Assembly: GCF_024346375.1 (NCBI RefSeq)
Contig: NZ_JAGQCV010000004.1
Coordinates: 1 to 64,000 of the forward strand
Direction: 5' to 3'
Length of the DNA: 64,000 nucleotides
Source: Synechococcus sp. ATX 2A4
GTDB lineage: Bacteria > Cyanobacteriota > Cyanobacteriia > PCC-6307 > Cyanobiaceae
Under the pieces are notes generated by a model. It was not told where the DNA came from, did not search any database, and saw only the letters and a list, made by a program, of their open reading frames with translations. This document shows, one piece after another, positions 35,776-46,329 of the stretch; position 1 is the stretch's first letter; each line of letters begins with the position of its first letter. Both the position numbers and the translations under genes were made by a program.

Positions 35776-36774
35776 CACCGCCAGCGGGATGAAGCGCTGC
35801 ACCATCGCCATGTACAGGGGAATCCCCACGACGATGTTGAAGGGGAAGGTGACGCCCAGGGCGCTGGAGATGTAGAGGCTCGGGTTCGCTTCCGGCACTG
35901 TCATCCGCATGGCGGCGGGAACGGCGATGTAAGATGCGCTGGCGCACAGCACCATGAACAGCAGCGCATTTCCCTGCGGCAGGCCCAGCCAACGGGAGAG
36001 CAGCAGGCCCACCGCGGCATTAAACAGCGGCATCAGCACGGCGAAGCCGATCAGATAGCTGCCGGCGCTCCGCAGATCGCCGAGGCGCTGCGCCGCCACG
36101 ATGCCCATGTCAAGCAGAAAGAAGCTGAGGGCGCCGTAAAACAGCTTGCCGGTGAAGGGCTCCATCGTTTCCACCCCCAAGGGGCTGAAGGTCGCCACCA
36201 GCAGGCCGATCACCAGGCTGCCGATCAGCAGCAGCACCGAACTGTTCAAGAAGGCCTCATGCAACAGGCTGCCCCAGGCCACGCCACCGCCAATGCCGCC
36301 GGCGTGGCGTTGGTGGCTGGTGAGTTTCACCAACAGCAACCCCACGATGATGGCCGGTGATTCCATCAGGGCCAAGGCCGCCACCATGAAGCCGTCGTGG
36401 GGGATGTCTGATACCACCAGAAAGGTTTCGGCGGTGATGAAGGTGACGGCGCTGATCGAGCCGTAGGTGGCGGCCACGGCGGCGGCATTGGAGTTGTCGA
36501 ACTGCCGCCTGAGCACAAGGAAGCTATAGAGGGGCACCAGGGCCGACATCACCACAGCGGCGGCGATCGTGGCGATCACCTGCACGCCCAGGCCGCTGTG
36601 TTGCAACTCCACGCCGCCTTTGAAACCGATCGCTAACAGCAGATACAGCGAAAAAAGCTTGGGCAGCGGAGCGGGGATCTCCAGATCCGATCGCACCAGC
36701 ACCGCAATCACACCGAGAGCGAAGAAAAGAACCGGCGGAGAGAGCAGATTCTGCAGAATCAGACCGGTCTGCAT
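35767..36774 (-). CDS. sbtA: Sodium-dependent bicarbonate transporter, SbtA family
   Basis: A 335-residue polytopic membrane protein with about ten helices, of the DUF897/SbtA family of Na+/HCO3- symporters for the CO2-concentrating mechanism. Recognised by LFSLYLLLAIGFKGG, ATYGSISAVTFITAET (first core motif), LMESPAIIVGLLL, and the second-half CASASYIAVPAAMRM motif. At 335 residues it is shorter than the well-studied ~370-residue SbtA, mostly in the central cytosolic loop (SHQRHAGGIGGG). No SbtB-like PII gene is adjacent. GGGAG stands a few bases before the ATG. Confidence 0.9.
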   Translation of the reverse strand: MQTGLILQNLLSPPVLFFALGVIAVLVRSDLEIPAPLPKLFSLYLLLAIGFKGGVELQHSGLGVQVIATIAAAVVMSALVPLYSFLVLRRQFDNSNAAAVAATYGSISAVTFITAETFLVVSDIPHDGFMVAALALMESPAIIVGLLLVKLTSHQRHAGGIGGGVAWGSLLHEAFLNSSVLLLIGSLVIGLLVATFSPLGVETMEPFTGKLFYGALSFFLLDMGIVAAQRLGDLRSAGSYLIGFAVLMPLFNAAVGLLLSRWLGLPQGNALLFMVLCASASYIAVPAAMRMTVPEANPSLYISSALGVTFPFNIVVGIPLYMAMVQRFIPLAVLP

Positions 36775-36884
36775 TGAGGCTCCCGTGATTGATCAATGGC
36801 GCACCGGTAGGCTACAGGGCTGGACCTGGACGCCGGGATGGTTGCGACTTCGATGGTGAGCATCAAAACAGCGAGCGCGGGATT

Positions 36885-37748
36885 TCAGCCTTTCACGCCA
36901 TCGCCGCTGGAGCTGGGCAGGATGTAACGCTGAAGGGCGATGAACAGCACCAGGACCGGCAGGATTGACACGACCGAACCGGCCGCCACCAGCCGCCAGT
37001 CAAGGGAGAAGCTGCTGGCGAGCTGTTGCAATCCGAGCGGAAGAGTATAGAGATCTGGATCGTCCAGAATGATCAGGGGCCAGAGAAAATCACTCCAGGT
37101 GCCGATGAACACGAACATCGCCAGGGTGATCAGATCGGCCCGCGCCGCGGGAATCATCACGTTCCACCATTCGCCCAGCGGCGTGCAGCCGTCGATGCGG
37201 GCGGCTTCCTCCAGCTCCACGGGCACCCCGATGAAGCTCTGCCGCAGCAGAAAGATGCCGAAGGCGGTGGCCGCCTGGGGAATGATCAGCGCCAGCAGGG
37301 TGTTGCGCAGGCCCAGCTGCACCATCAACAGGTAGAGCGGAATCATCACCACCTGGAACGGAATCAGGATCGTGGCCACCACCAGCGCCAGCACCAGGCC
37401 ACGGCCGGCGAAGCGCATTCGCGCCAGCGGGTAAGCCGCCAGGGAACAGAACAGCAGGTTGCCCACCACGGCCAGCAGGCTCACCACCGTGCTGTTGAAC
37501 AGATAAAGGCCGAGCGGATGATCGGCGAACAGGCGCCCATAGGCCGCCAGGCTGGGCTGCGCTGGAACCAACGACGGCGGCGAGGCGAAGATGTCTTCGG
37601 CCGGGCCCTTCAAGGACGTGCTGACCAGCCAAAGCAGGGGCACCAGCACCATCAGGGCCACCAGTAGCAGCAGTCCCAGCTGCAGGGCGGGCAGCCACGG
37701 CAGCCCCGCGCTTTGCTGGAACTCTTGCCTGCGGGGGGAGCGGCTCAC
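36885..37748 (-). CDS. Carbohydrate ABC transporter permease (MalG/GgtD type)
   Basis: A 287-residue permease with six predicted helices. The EAA loop [20 protein letters not shown] contacts the ATPase, and LVSTSLKGP near the N-terminus is typical of MalG/UgpE-like sugar permeases (CUT1). In cyanobacteria the closest functional group is the glucosylglycerol/trehalose/sucrose uptake system (GgtD), but its usual partners are not in this window. The GTG start overlaps the leuA stop as GTGA, so it is co-translated with an unrelated biosynthetic gene. Confidence 0.88.
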   Translation of the reverse strand: MSRSPRRQEFQQSAGLPWLPALQLGLLLLVALMVLVPLLWLVSTSLKGPAEDIFASPPSLVPAQPSLAAYGRLFADHPLGLYLFNSTVVSLLAVVGNLLFCSLAAYPLARMRFAGRGLVLALVVATILIPFQVVMIPLYLLMVQLGLRNTLLALIIPQAATAFGIFLLRQSFIGVPVELEEAARIDGCTPLGEWWNVMIPAARADLITLAMFVFIGTWSDFLWPLIILDDPDLYTLPLGLQQLASSFSLDWRLVAAGSVVSILPVLVLFIALQRYILPSSSGDGVKG

Positions 37749-39367
37749 AGGCGGGGGCGTTCCGCCACCGGCAGCGGCGCGCGCTGGGGGTGCAGGGGCA
37801 GCCGTTCGGTGCCCTGCACCAGCCGGTTGAGCGCATGGATGAAGGCCTGGGCGGCGGCCACCACGATGTCGGTGTCGGCGGCGTGGCCGGAGTAGAGCAC
37901 CCCTTGGTGACGCAACCGGATCGTGACCTCCCCCATCGCATCGATGCCCTCGGTGACCGACTTGACGCTGAACTCCACCAGCTCGTTGGGGACGCGGGCC
38001 AGTGCATTGAGCGCCTGGCAGACCGCATCGACCGGGCCGGTGCCGATGGCGGCGCCGGTGAGTTCGGCGCCATCGGCCGTCACCAGGGTGACGGTGGCGG
38101 TGGGCTGCAGGTGGGTGCCGGTGCTCACCTGCACCAGCTTCAAGGTGTACTGGGCGTCGGGTTGCTGGGCCTGCTCGCTGACAATCGCCTCAAGATCCCG
38201 GTCGGTGATTTCACGCTTGCGATCCGCCAGCTCCTTGAAGCGGGCGAAGGCGTCGTCGAGATCTTCGCGTTCGAGGCCATAGCCGAGCTCCTCGAGCCGG
38301 GCGCGAAAGGCGCTGCGGCCGCTCAGCTTTCCCAGCGACAACCGGGTGGTGGTCAGGCCGATCGTGCGGGCGTCGATGATTTCGTAGGTGAGGCGGTTCT
38401 TGAGCACGCCGTCCTGGTGGATGCCGGATTCGTGCGCGAAGGCATTGGCGCCCACGATCGCCTTGTTGGGTTGCACCGCCATGCCGGTGAGGTTCGACAC
38501 CAGCCGGGAGGTCTTGGCGATCTCCTCGGTGCGCACGCCGCTGAGGGGCTCGGTGCTGGCGGCGTCGCGGCCGAGGAAGGGGTTGAAGTAGGCGCGGCGC
38601 ACATGCAGCGCCATCACCAGTTCCTCCAGTGAGGCGTTGCCGGCCCGCTCACCGATGCCATTGATCGTGCATTCGAGCTGGCGGGCGCCGCTCTTGACCG
38701 CTTCGAGAAAGTTGGCCACGGCCAGGCCCAGATCGTTGTGGCCGTGTACGGAGATCACCGCCTGATCGATGTTGGGCACATGGCGATCGATGCCGGCGAT
38801 CAGGGCGCCGAATTCAGCCGGGGTGGCATAGCCCACGGTGTCGGGGATGTTGATCGTGGTGGCCCCGGCGGCGATGGCGGCCTCGATCACTTCGTAGAGA
38901 AACTCCGGGTCGCTGCGGCCGGCGTCTTCGCAGGAAAATTCCACGTCCTCCACCAGGGAGCGGGCATAGGCCACCATCTCGGCGGCGATCTGCACCACCT
39001 CGGGCCGGCTTTTGCGCAGCTTGTGCTCCAGATGGATGTCGCTGGTGGCGATGAAGGTGTGAATCCGCCGCCGCGCCGCCGGGGCCACGGCATCGGCGCA
39101 GGCCTTGATGTCGCCTCGGGTGGCCCGGGCCAGCCCGCAGATCACCGGGCCATCGACGGTGCCCACGGTTTCGGCGATGCGGTGCACGGCGTTGAAATCG
39201 CCGGTGCTGGCGAAGGGAAAGCCCGCCTCAATGATGTCGACCCGCAGGCGCGCCAGCTGCTGGGCGATCGCCACCTTTTCCTCGAGGTTGAGGCTGGCCC
39301 CTGGCGACTGCTCACCATCCCGCAGGGTGGTGTCAAAAATCAGAACCCGGCCGGGATCCTTGGCCAT
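37745..39367 (-). CDS. leuA: 2-isopropylmalate synthase LeuA
   Basis: A 540-residue enzyme for the first committed step of leucine synthesis, condensing acetyl-CoA with 2-oxoisovalerate. The catalytic domain begins [16 protein letters not shown] near residue 10; [17 protein letters not shown] supplies metal-binding His, and [14 protein letters not shown] and [15 protein letters not shown] follow. The C-terminal regulatory domain (leucine feedback) contains [18 protein letters not shown]. It follows the NYN gene by 39 bases and overlaps the permease downstream. Normal length. Confidence 0.95.
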   Translation of the reverse strand: MAKDPGRVLIFDTTLRDGEQSPGASLNLEEKVAIAQQLARLRVDIIEAGFPFASTGDFNAVHRIAETVGTVDGPVICGLARATRGDIKACADAVAPAARRRIHTFIATSDIHLEHKLRKSRPEVVQIAAEMVAYARSLVEDVEFSCEDAGRSDPEFLYEVIEAAIAAGATTINIPDTVGYATPAEFGALIAGIDRHVPNIDQAVISVHGHNDLGLAVANFLEAVKSGARQLECTINGIGERAGNASLEELVMALHVRRAYFNPFLGRDAASTEPLSGVRTEEIAKTSRLVSNLTGMAVQPNKAIVGANAFAHESGIHQDGVLKNRLTYEIIDARTIGLTTTRLSLGKLSGRSAFRARLEELGYGLEREDLDDAFARFKELADRKREITDRDLEAIVSEQAQQPDAQYTLKLVQVSTGTHLQPTATVTLVTADGAELTGAAIGTGPVDAVCQALNALARVPNELVEFSVKSVTEGIDAMGEVTIRLRHQGVLYSGHAADTDIVVAAAQAFIHALNRLVQGTERLPLHPQRAPLPVAERPRL

Positions 39368-39406
39368 GGCCGCTGCAGGTCGAAGTGAGTACGTGTTAGG
39401 GCGATC

Positions 39407-40042
39407 CTAGACCGAGGGTCCGATCACCACTTCTCGGGGTGAGTGCTCGAAGGAGGCCGCTTCCGGGCGGATCACCTGGTGCCGCACTGGTTCTGGCCGC
39501 GGCAGAGCCTCCGGCGCGCTGCGCTGGAACACCGGCGCCTGGACGGCTTCCATCTTCTCGAGCTGGGCCTTGAGCTTGCCCAGGTCGATGAAGCGATCCA
39601 CTGCATTGCGCAGCTCGCGCGGCACCATGCCGTCGGCGTTGATCAAGGTGATCTTCAGGCCCTGAGCCCGGAGCATCTCCACCAGCCGTTCAAGGTCGCG
39701 GCTGCCGCTCATCAGCCACAGTTCATCGGTGCGGTGGGCCACGGCCATCAGGTCGAGGCAGAGCTCCACATCAAGATTGGCGCGGGCGAACTGCCGCTGG
39801 TCGGGGTCGGTGCCGAACTCCCGCAGCGGTTTGGTGCGCACAGTGAAGCCCAGGCTGGTGAGCGCGTCCCGGAACGGGCGCTGATCGGTGGGATCCTTCA
39901 GCCCTGTGTACCAGAAGGCACTGCCCAGATCACTCACCCCTTCCGACGCCAGCTCCAGCAGGCGGCGTGGATCGAAGAACCAGCCGAGCTTCTGCTGGGC
40001 GTAGAACATGCCGTGCCCGTCAACCGCCAGACAGCGACGCAT
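39407..40042 (-). CDS. NYN-domain (LabA/DUF88-type) protein
   Basis: A 211-residue protein beginning MRRCLAVDGHGMFYAQQKLG. The NYN (PIN-like RNase) fold is indicated by the N-terminal VDGHGMFYAQQ, an acidic RANLDVELCLDLM and LWLMSGSRDLERLVEMLRAQG, matching the Asp residues of the metal site. Cyanobacterial LabA/LALA proteins of this family affect circadian output, but many members are simply putative RNases; which applies is unknown. A C-terminal Pro-rich tail of about 40 residues is extra. It is upstream of leuA by 39 bases. Confidence 0.82.
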   Translation of the reverse strand: MRRCLAVDGHGMFYAQQKLGWFFDPRRLLELASEGVSDLGSAFWYTGLKDPTDQRPFRDALTSLGFTVRTKPLREFGTDPDQRQFARANLDVELCLDLMAVAHRTDELWLMSGSRDLERLVEMLRAQGLKITLINADGMVPRELRNAVDRFIDLGKLKAQLEKMEAVQAPVFQRSAPEALPRPEPVRHQVIRPEAASFEHSPREVVIGPSV

Positions 40043-40238
40043 CTCTCGTTTCGTTAAACAAAAACTGTAGAGACCACACTCTGCTTCCGTTGTCCCCCTA
40101 AGCCTTGCCTGCGGAGCCCGTCAGATCGGCCGTCTGCAGCCCGCGGCCCTCCTGGGCTGCTGATCGATTTCATGGCGAAGCTCACGGCGGAGAGCGTGGC
40201 GGTGGAACCGTCCCCGTACACTCCCGTGAACGGCTGGA

Positions 40239-41816
40239 ATGGCAATGGCCACAGGCGAACTGGCCCTGGTCCTCCATGCCCATCTCCCCTACGTCCGCAG
40301 CAGCCAGCCCGGCTCGCTGGAGGAGGACTGGTTCTTCCAGGCGCTGCTGGAGAGCTACCTGCCGCTGCTCGAGTTGCTCGAAGCCGCTGCAGCCGATCCC
40401 GCCCAGGCCCCGCGCCTCACCCTCGGCCTTTCCCCCACCCTGCTGTCGCTGCTGAGCGCGCCTGATCTGCAGGCCCGCTTCCCGGCCTGGCTCAATCAGC
40501 GCCTTGAGTTGCTGCCCCTGGCGCCGCCGCCACACCTTGAGGCGGCTGAGGCACTGGAGGCCCGGCTCACCCACATCCGCCAGCAGTGGCATGGCTGCGG
40601 CGGCGATCTGCTGGCCCGTTTCCAGCGGCTGTGGCAGCTCGGCGTGGTCGACCTGCTCACCTGCGCCGCCACCCACGGCTACCTGCCGCTGCTGCGGGCC
40701 ACCCCCGAGGCGGTGCGGGCCCAGCTGCTCACCGCGATCCGGGAACATGAGCGCCTGCTGGGCGCGCGTCCGCAGGGGATCTGGCTACCGGAATGCGCCT
40801 ATTTCGAAGGCCTCGACCAGCAGCTGGTGGCCTGCGGCCTGCGCTACGCGGTGTTGGATGCCCACGGGCTGCTGCACGCCCTGCCCCGTCCGCGCTACGG
40901 CGTCTATGCGCCGATCTGCTCGCCCGCCGGCGTGGCCTTCTTCGCCCGTGATGGGGCCTCCACCCTGCCGGTGTGGTCGGCCTCAGAGGGCTACCCGGGC
41001 GATGGCGCCTACCGGGAATTCCATCGGGATCTGGGCTGGGATCTCTCCAGCGAAGCCCTCACGGCGGTGGGGATCGAGAGTCCCCGGCCGCTCGGCCTCA
41101 AGCTGCACCGGGTGTCAGCCCGGGGCACGCCATTGGAGCGGAAGCTGCCCTACCTGCCGGGGCCGGCCGAGCAGCGGGCCGCTGAGCACGCCTCCACCTA
41201 CCTGCGCGGACGCGCCGTTGAGCTGGAAGGTCTGGGTCAGGCCATGGACCGGCCGCCGCTGCTGGTAGCCCCATTCGATGCGGAGCTGTTCGGCCATTGG
41301 TGGTACGAGGGCCCCCACTTCCTGGCCCAGCTGTTCCAGCAGGCGCCTGCCGTTGGCGTCGGGTTCACCACCCTGCGCGATGTGCTGCGCCGCGGCGAAA
41401 CGCTGCAGATCTGCCGGCCCTCTCCCTCCAGCTGGGGACAGGGGGGCTACCACCACTACTGGCTCAACGAGAGCAATGCCTGGGTGGTGCCGGAGTGGAA
41501 CCGGGCCTCGGCCGCCATGGTGGAGCGGGTGAACCGGGGGGTGGGCAGTGCCTCCCAGCTCCAGCGCCTCAACCAGGCGGGCCGGGAACTACTGCTGGCG
41601 CAATCCTCTGACTGGAGCTTCATCCTCAGGGCCGGCACCACCACCGAACTGGCCAAGGAACGGATCCGCACGCACCTCGATCGCTTCTGGCGCCTGCTGG
41701 CGGCGATCGACAGCGGCAACGACCCCCCTGGCGGCTGGCTGGCGGCGGTGGAACGGGAAGATCCGCTGTTTCCGCTCATCAATGCCGCTGACTGGGCCAC
41801 GCGGCCGCCGGCTTAG
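40239..41816 (+). CDS. GH57 family glycoside hydrolase / putative glucan branching enzyme
   Basis: A 525-residue GH57/DUF1957-type protein. It has LVLHAHLPYVRSS (GH57 motif 1 HxH), LGLSPTLLSLL, GIWLPECAYFEGLDQ (nucleophile Glu motif), and DAELFGHWWYEGP (acid/base Asp motif). The C-terminal alpha-helical region has SSWGQGGYHHYWLNESN. Relatives with this layout are 1,4-alpha-glucan branching enzymes or amylases acting on glycogen; the exact activity is not established. ATG at 40239 is used; 40245 is two codons later. It stands alone on the plus strand, and uspA follows. Confidence 0.88.
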   Translation: MAMATGELALVLHAHLPYVRSSQPGSLEEDWFFQALLESYLPLLELLEAAAADPAQAPRLTLGLSPTLLSLLSAPDLQARFPAWLNQRLELLPLAPPPHLEAAEALEARLTHIRQQWHGCGGDLLARFQRLWQLGVVDLLTCAATHGYLPLLRATPEAVRAQLLTAIREHERLLGARPQGIWLPECAYFEGLDQQLVACGLRYAVLDAHGLLHALPRPRYGVYAPICSPAGVAFFARDGASTLPVWSASEGYPGDGAYREFHRDLGWDLSSEALTAVGIESPRPLGLKLHRVSARGTPLERKLPYLPGPAEQRAAEHASTYLRGRAVELEGLGQAMDRPPLLVAPFDAELFGHWWYEGPHFLAQLFQQAPAVGVGFTTLRDVLRRGETLQICRPSPSSWGQGGYHHYWLNESNAWVVPEWNRASAAMVERVNRGVGSASQLQRLNQAGRELLLAQSSDWSFILRAGTTTELAKERIRTHLDRFWRLLAAIDSGNDPPGGWLAAVEREDPLFPLINAADWATRPPA

Positions 41817-41878
41817 CCGGGCCGCACTCCCGTGCTCGAATCAGAAGGGAGCCGTCTCGATCTGCGTGGAGTTTGGCC

Positions 41879-42325
41879 ATGTTTCAGCACCTGCTCGTTC
41901 CTACCGACGGCTCCCAGCTTTCGCTGGCCGCCGCTGCCGCCGCCTGCCGCTTTGCCCGTGAGGCCGGCGCCAGGATCACTGTTCTCAATGTGCGGGCCCA
42001 TGCACCGCTGGGGCTCTATTACGGCTCAGGTGAGTGGATCCAGCCCAGCACCCTCCAGGAAATCGAAGAGGTGGGCAAGGACGTTTCCCTGCGGGCCTTG
42101 GCGGAGGTGGTGAGCCTCGCCGCAGAGGCCGGTGTGGAGGCGGCGAGCGAGAGCGTGGTCAACGATTCGCCGTCGGAGGCCATCCTGGCGGCGGCGGACC
42201 GCCATGGCTGCGACCTGATCTTCATGGCCTCCCACGGGCGACGTGGCCTCACCGGCCTGCTGCTCGGCAGCCAGACGCAGCGCGTGCTCGCCCAGTCCAA
42301 GCAACCGGTGCTGGTGTTCCGCTGA
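41879..42325 (+). CDS. Universal stress protein (UspA family)
   Basis: A 148-residue single-domain Usp protein. It starts MFQHLLVPTDGSQLS, with the Asp of the ATP-binding class, and has ASHGRRGLTGLLLGSQTQRVL, matching the G-2x-G-9x-G(S/T) nucleotide motif, then KQPVLVFR at the end. ATP binding is therefore likely, as in MJ0577-type members. Role is general stress response; no partner gene is evident. Convergent with the lycopene cyclase gene, 11 bases apart. Confidence 0.92.
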   Translation: MFQHLLVPTDGSQLSLAAAAAACRFAREAGARITVLNVRAHAPLGLYYGSGEWIQPSTLQEIEEVGKDVSLRALAEVVSLAAEAGVEAASESVVNDSPSEAILAAADRHGCDLIFMASHGRRGLTGLLLGSQTQRVLAQSKQPVLVFR

Positions 42326-42336
42326 TCCCGGCAGGG

Positions 42337-43566
42337 TCAGCCCGCCAGGGCTCGCCAGGCCAGGGCCAGCTCCTTGCCCTGCGGCAGCATCAGGCCGAGC
42401 CGCACATCGCTGGGGGCCTGGCCGAACAGGCCCAGCATCGCCTGCACCAGCTGCGGCACGGTGAGAGTGTTGGCCAGAAAGCCGGTCCACTGCGGCGGGG
42501 GCAGATGGAAGAAGCTGTCGAAGAAGTGGCAGAGCTCCGCGTGCGAGAAGCGCATCAGTTTTTCCAGGCCGAAGCGGTAGATCGCCTGCTTGCGAACCAG
42601 CTCGGCAGACCAGAGCGTCTGCCAGGCCTGCTGTGCCACTTCCGGTGAAGTGGTGTTCGCGCTGGCCAGGCCGGCGGCAATCGCCGCCGCCAGGCCCGGG
42701 GCGCGGCGCAGCAACCCGCCCACCATGTAGCCCGAGGCGGGGTGCACCATGCTGGCGGCGCCACCGAAGCCCACCACCTGCTGGGTCAGATCCGGCAGCG
42801 GCAGGGTCATCGGGAACAGGCAATGCTCCGTTTCCCGCACCTGCTCGACGCGGATGCCCCGGTGGGCCAGCCGTTGGTGCAGACGCCTCTCCAGCAGGCC
42901 GAACGAGAGCGGCGGGGCGAGGGCGAGGGAGGTTTCCTCCACGAAGAATTCCCCCTGCCCCAGATCCATCGCGTAGAGGAAGGTGGGGGGCTCCAACCGT
43001 TCGTCGGCGCTGAGGTGGTCGTTGCTGTAGTCCATCAGCACAAACTGACCTTCCGCCACGGGCGCGGCGGAGAAGCGGCCCACGAGGCCGAAGGCGGCCT
43101 GCTGGGCGATCGGGCCGTGCTCGGGGCGGCGGATGAACACCGGGGCATGGCCACTGGCATCCACCACCAGTCGCGCCGTCAGGCTGGTGCCTTCGCCGGT
43201 GGTGACCACCGAGTCGTGGGAGTTGTGGCGGATGGCCGTCGCCTGGCCGCGATGCCAGCGGAGCTCCCCGGCGCAGCCATCGAGCCAGTGCTGCTGCAGC
43301 CGCTGGCGATCGAACAGGCCGTAGTCGTGGTTCAGGGCCAGCGGGCCAGCGCCGAAATCGGCCACACAATCCGACCAGCGATGGCCGAGCAGATCGCCGA
43401 GGCCGAGCGCGTCGAGTTCACCGCCCCAGATGCCGAAGGTGTTCTGCCAGGGGCTGAGGGGATCGGTGGCGGCCAAGGCCTCCACCTGCAGACCCTGGCG
43501 GCACAGTTCAGAACCGATGGCCAGAGCGGCCGGTCCGGCGCCGATCAGCAGGACATCGGCGCTCAG
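42337..43566 (-). CDS. crtL: Lycopene cyclase (CrtL type)
   Basis: A 409-residue FAD/NAD-dependent cyclase making beta- (or epsilon-) ionone rings from lycopene. The dinucleotide site is [20 protein letters not shown] at the very N-terminus, followed by [17 protein letters not shown] and [31 protein letters not shown] and [18 protein letters not shown] are the cyclase motifs. An ATG at 43485 would delete the Rossmann motif. The frame is open only to a TGA 24 bases into gyrA and has no ATG, GTG or TTG, so the start appears to be CTG 43566 overlapping the gyrA stop (CTGA). Beta versus epsilon specificity is not decided here. Confidence 0.85.
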   Translation of the reverse strand: MSADVLLIGAGPAALAIGSELCRQGLQVEALAATDPLSPWQNTFGIWGGELDALGLGDLLGHRWSDCVADFGAGPLALNHDYGLFDRQRLQQHWLDGCAGELRWHRGQATAIRHNSHDSVVTTGEGTSLTARLVVDASGHAPVFIRRPEHGPIAQQAAFGLVGRFSAAPVAEGQFVLMDYSNDHLSADERLEPPTFLYAMDLGQGEFFVEETSLALAPPLSFGLLERRLHQRLAHRGIRVEQVRETEHCLFPMTLPLPDLTQQVVGFGGAASMVHPASGYMVGGLLRRAPGLAAAIAAGLASANTTSPEVAQQAWQTLWSAELVRKQAIYRFGLEKLMRFSHAELCHFFDSFFHLPPPQWTGFLANTLTVPQLVQAMLGLFGQAPSDVRLGLMLPQGKELALAWRALAG

Positions 43567-46232
43567 CTGTCTTCCTCGCTGGTGAGGTCAGCCGCTTCGC
43601 TGGCAGGTTCCGCTGTTGCGGCCGGGAGCGCCATGGTTTCGCTGTCGAGCTCCGGCGTTTCAGTGCCGTCCTCATCTTCGGCGGCGGCCGGCGGAATCAG
43701 CACCACTTCGGTGAGCCGGTCGCCGGTATCGAGCCGCTGCAGCTTCACCCCCGTGGCCGCCCGCGATTGCTGGGGAATGGCGTCGGAAGGCATCCGCACG
43801 ATCACCCCTTTCTCGCTGACCAGCATCAGCTCCTCGCCGGAGCCGAGCACCTTGAGGCCCACCAGCACGTCCCCAGCGCGGCGGAACTTGATCGCGCGCA
43901 GGCCCAGACCGGCGCGGCGCTGCAGGCGGAACTGGTTCACCGGCACCCGTTTGCCCAGGCCACTGGCGGAAGCCACCAGCACCCAGGGGCCCTCACTCAC
44001 CGCCACCTCGATGTCGGCATCCCCATCGGGTTCGTCGCCGTCCTCCTCGGTGCTGCTGGCGATGCGATCGGCCAGTTCGGCAGGAAGCACGTCCATGCTC
44101 ACCAGTTGGTCGCCGGCGCGCAGTGCCATCGCCCGCACGCCGCGGGCGGTGCGGCCCAGGGGGCGCAACTCCCCATCGGTGAGGCGGAAGTGGATGGTCA
44201 TGCCCTTGAGCGAACCGATCAGCACGCTGTCGCCCGGCAGGGCCAACCGGACCCAGCGCAGGGCATCGCCTTCCTCCAGCCCGATCGCGATCAGGCCGTT
44301 CGAGCGGATGTTGGCGAAGGCCGAGAGACGGGTGCGCTTGATGTAGCCACCACTGGTGAGCATCAGCAGCTGCACGTTGTCTTCGAACGCGCTGACAGCC
44401 AGCAACGTGGTGATCTGCTCCTCCCGCGGAATCGGCAGCAACTGCACCACCGGGGTTCCCTTGGCGGTGCGGCTGCCCACCGGGATGCGATAGGCGGGCA
44501 CGGCATACACCACGCCCCGGTCGCTGAACAGCAGCAGGGTGTCGTGGTCGTTGCAGCTGATGAACAGCCGCACCGCTTCTTCCCCCTGGCTGCGGGTGCC
44601 GGCCTTGCCGCGGGTGCCGCGGCTGGTGGCCTCGAATTCGCTCACCGGCATGCGCTTGAGATAGCCGTTTTCAGTGAGCAACACCACCGAGCGCTCATTG
44701 GCGATCAGGTCGATGTCTTCAAGGCCGCCTTCCAGATCAAGGATCTCGGTGCGGCGGGGGGAGTCGTAGCGGGCGCGGATTTTGGCAATTTCCTCGCGGA
44801 TCAGGCCCAGCACCCGCTCACGCCGGCCGAGGATGTCTTTGTAGTCGGCGATCTTGGCCACCAGATCCTCATGCTCGAGCCGGATCTTGTCGGCCTCCAG
44901 GGCGGTGAGGCGGCGCAGCTGCATCTGCAGGATGGCGTCGGCCTGGATCTCGCTGAGGCCGTGGCGCTCCTGCAGCTGGTGCCGGGCCGTGGCGGTGTCG
45001 GCGGCGGCGCGGATCAAGGCGATGATGGGATCGAGCTGCTCAAGCGCCAGCAGCAGGCCCAGCAGGATGTGGTCGCGCTCTTCAGCCTTGCGCAGCAGAT
45101 AACGGGTGCGCCGCTCGATCGTTACGATGCGGAAATCGAGGAACACCTGCAACATCCGGCGCAGGGTGAGCAGGATCGGCTCCCCATTCACCAACGCCAG
45201 CATGTGGGCAGAGAAATTGCACTGCAATGGCGTGAGCTTGAACAGGTTGTTCAGCACCACCTGCGGGTAGGCATCGCGCCGAAGTTCAATCACGATGCGC
45301 ATGCCATCGCGGTCGCTTTCGTCGCGGATGTCGGAAATTCCCTCCAGCTTTTTGTCGTTCACCATCTCGGCGATGCGCTCGATCATCGCCGCCTTGTTGG
45401 TTTGATAAGGAAGCTCGGTGATGATCACCGCATCCCGATCTGGCCGACCGGTCACTTCGAGCGTTTCGATCGATGCCACACCACGCATGGTGATCGATCC
45501 TCTGCCCGTGAGATAGGTTTCACGGATGCCGCTGCGGCCGAGAATCTGGCCGCCGGTGGGGAAATCCGGGCCGGGAATGATCGCCATCAGCGCTCGATCA
45601 TCCACCTCAGGATTGTCGATCAGGGTCAGTAGACCGTCGATCAATTCGGTGAGGTTGTGGGGCGGAATGTTGGTGGCCATGCCCACCGCGATCCCTGAAG
45701 ACCCATTCAGGAGCAGGTGTGGCACCCGCGCCGGCATCACGGTGGGTTCCTGCTGCGATCCATCGAAGTTGTCGATGAAATCGACCGTTTCTGCCTCGAT
45801 GTCTTCCAGCAGGCTGTCGGTGGTGAGGGCCTGCAGCCGCGATTCCGTGTACCGCATGGCCGCCGGCGGGTCGTTGTCGACCGAACCGAAATTGCCGTGC
45901 CCATCAATCAGGGGCATGCGCATGGAGAAGTCCTGGGCCATGCGGACCAGGGCGTCGTACACGGCGGTGTCGCCGTGGGGGTGGTATTTGCCGAGCACTT
46001 CGCCCACCACACGGGCGCATTTCCGGTAAGGCCTGTCGCTGGTGAGGCCGAGCTCGTACATCGCATAGAGGATGCGCCGATGCACCGGCTTGAGGCCATC
46101 GCGGGCGTCGGGCAACGCCCGGCCCACGATCACGCTCATCGCATACTCCAGGTAGGAGCGCGACATTTCGTTTCGCAGGTCGGTTTGGATGATCCGCCCG
46201 TCGGACTCGCCGGGTCCTGTTGGGTCCGCCAT
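43563..46232 (-). CDS. gyrA: DNA gyrase subunit A
   Basis: An 889-residue type IIA topoisomerase subunit. It has [20 protein letters not shown] near residue 26, [20 protein letters not shown], and the catalytic Tyr128 in MRYTESRL. The C-terminal beta-pinwheel repeats begin around residue 510, with a GyrA-box-like SRGTRGKAG. The protein ends in an acidic Glu/Asp-rich tail. It could be called parC, but cyanobacteria generally have a single A subunit of this type. Divergent from the DUF39 gene. The lycopene cyclase frame overlaps its stop. Confidence 0.93.
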   Translation of the reverse strand: MADPTGPGESDGRIIQTDLRNEMSRSYLEYAMSVIVGRALPDARDGLKPVHRRILYAMYELGLTSDRPYRKCARVVGEVLGKYHPHGDTAVYDALVRMAQDFSMRMPLIDGHGNFGSVDNDPPAAMRYTESRLQALTTDSLLEDIEAETVDFIDNFDGSQQEPTVMPARVPHLLLNGSSGIAVGMATNIPPHNLTELIDGLLTLIDNPEVDDRALMAIIPGPDFPTGGQILGRSGIRETYLTGRGSITMRGVASIETLEVTGRPDRDAVIITELPYQTNKAAMIERIAEMVNDKKLEGISDIRDESDRDGMRIVIELRRDAYPQVVLNNLFKLTPLQCNFSAHMLALVNGEPILLTLRRMLQVFLDFRIVTIERRTRYLLRKAEERDHILLGLLLALEQLDPIIALIRAAADTATARHQLQERHGLSEIQADAILQMQLRRLTALEADKIRLEHEDLVAKIADYKDILGRRERVLGLIREEIAKIRARYDSPRRTEILDLEGGLEDIDLIANERSVVLLTENGYLKRMPVSEFEATSRGTRGKAGTRSQGEEAVRLFISCNDHDTLLLFSDRGVVYAVPAYRIPVGSRTAKGTPVVQLLPIPREEQITTLLAVSAFEDNVQLLMLTSGGYIKRTRLSAFANIRSNGLIAIGLEEGDALRWVRLALPGDSVLIGSLKGMTIHFRLTDGELRPLGRTARGVRAMALRAGDQLVSMDVLPAELADRIASSTEEDGDEPDGDADIEVAVSEGPWVLVASASGLGKRVPVNQFRLQRRAGLGLRAIKFRRAGDVLVGLKVLGSGEELMLVSEKGVIVRMPSDAIPQQSRAATGVKLQRLDTGDRLTEVVLIPPAAAEDEDGTETPELDSETMALPAATAEPASEAADLTSEEDS

Positions 46233-46238
46233 CTCTCA

Positions 46239-46262
46239 CCACTTTATCCGTGAGCCACTTTA
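46239..46262. repeat. 8-bp direct repeat with 16-bp period in the gyrA leader
   Basis: ccactttatcc (46239-46249) and ccactttaatc (46255-46265) share ccacttta. On the gyrA strand this reads taaagtgg twice, ending a few bases before the ATG at 46232. The 16-base spacing puts both on nearly the same helical face after 1.5 turns, so a protein site is possible but unproven. Confidence 0.4.
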
Positions 46263-46329
46263 ATCGAGGCTCAGCCGCCCCGTTCGGTCCAGGTCCCCGA
46301 CGCCCTCCTCAGCCTTGATCCGGCCGCCG

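Noticed and set aside
43767-45632. Long open frame (621 codons) on the plus strand opposite gyrA
   Set aside because: Reverse shadow of gyrA; no domain, and gyrA is intact.
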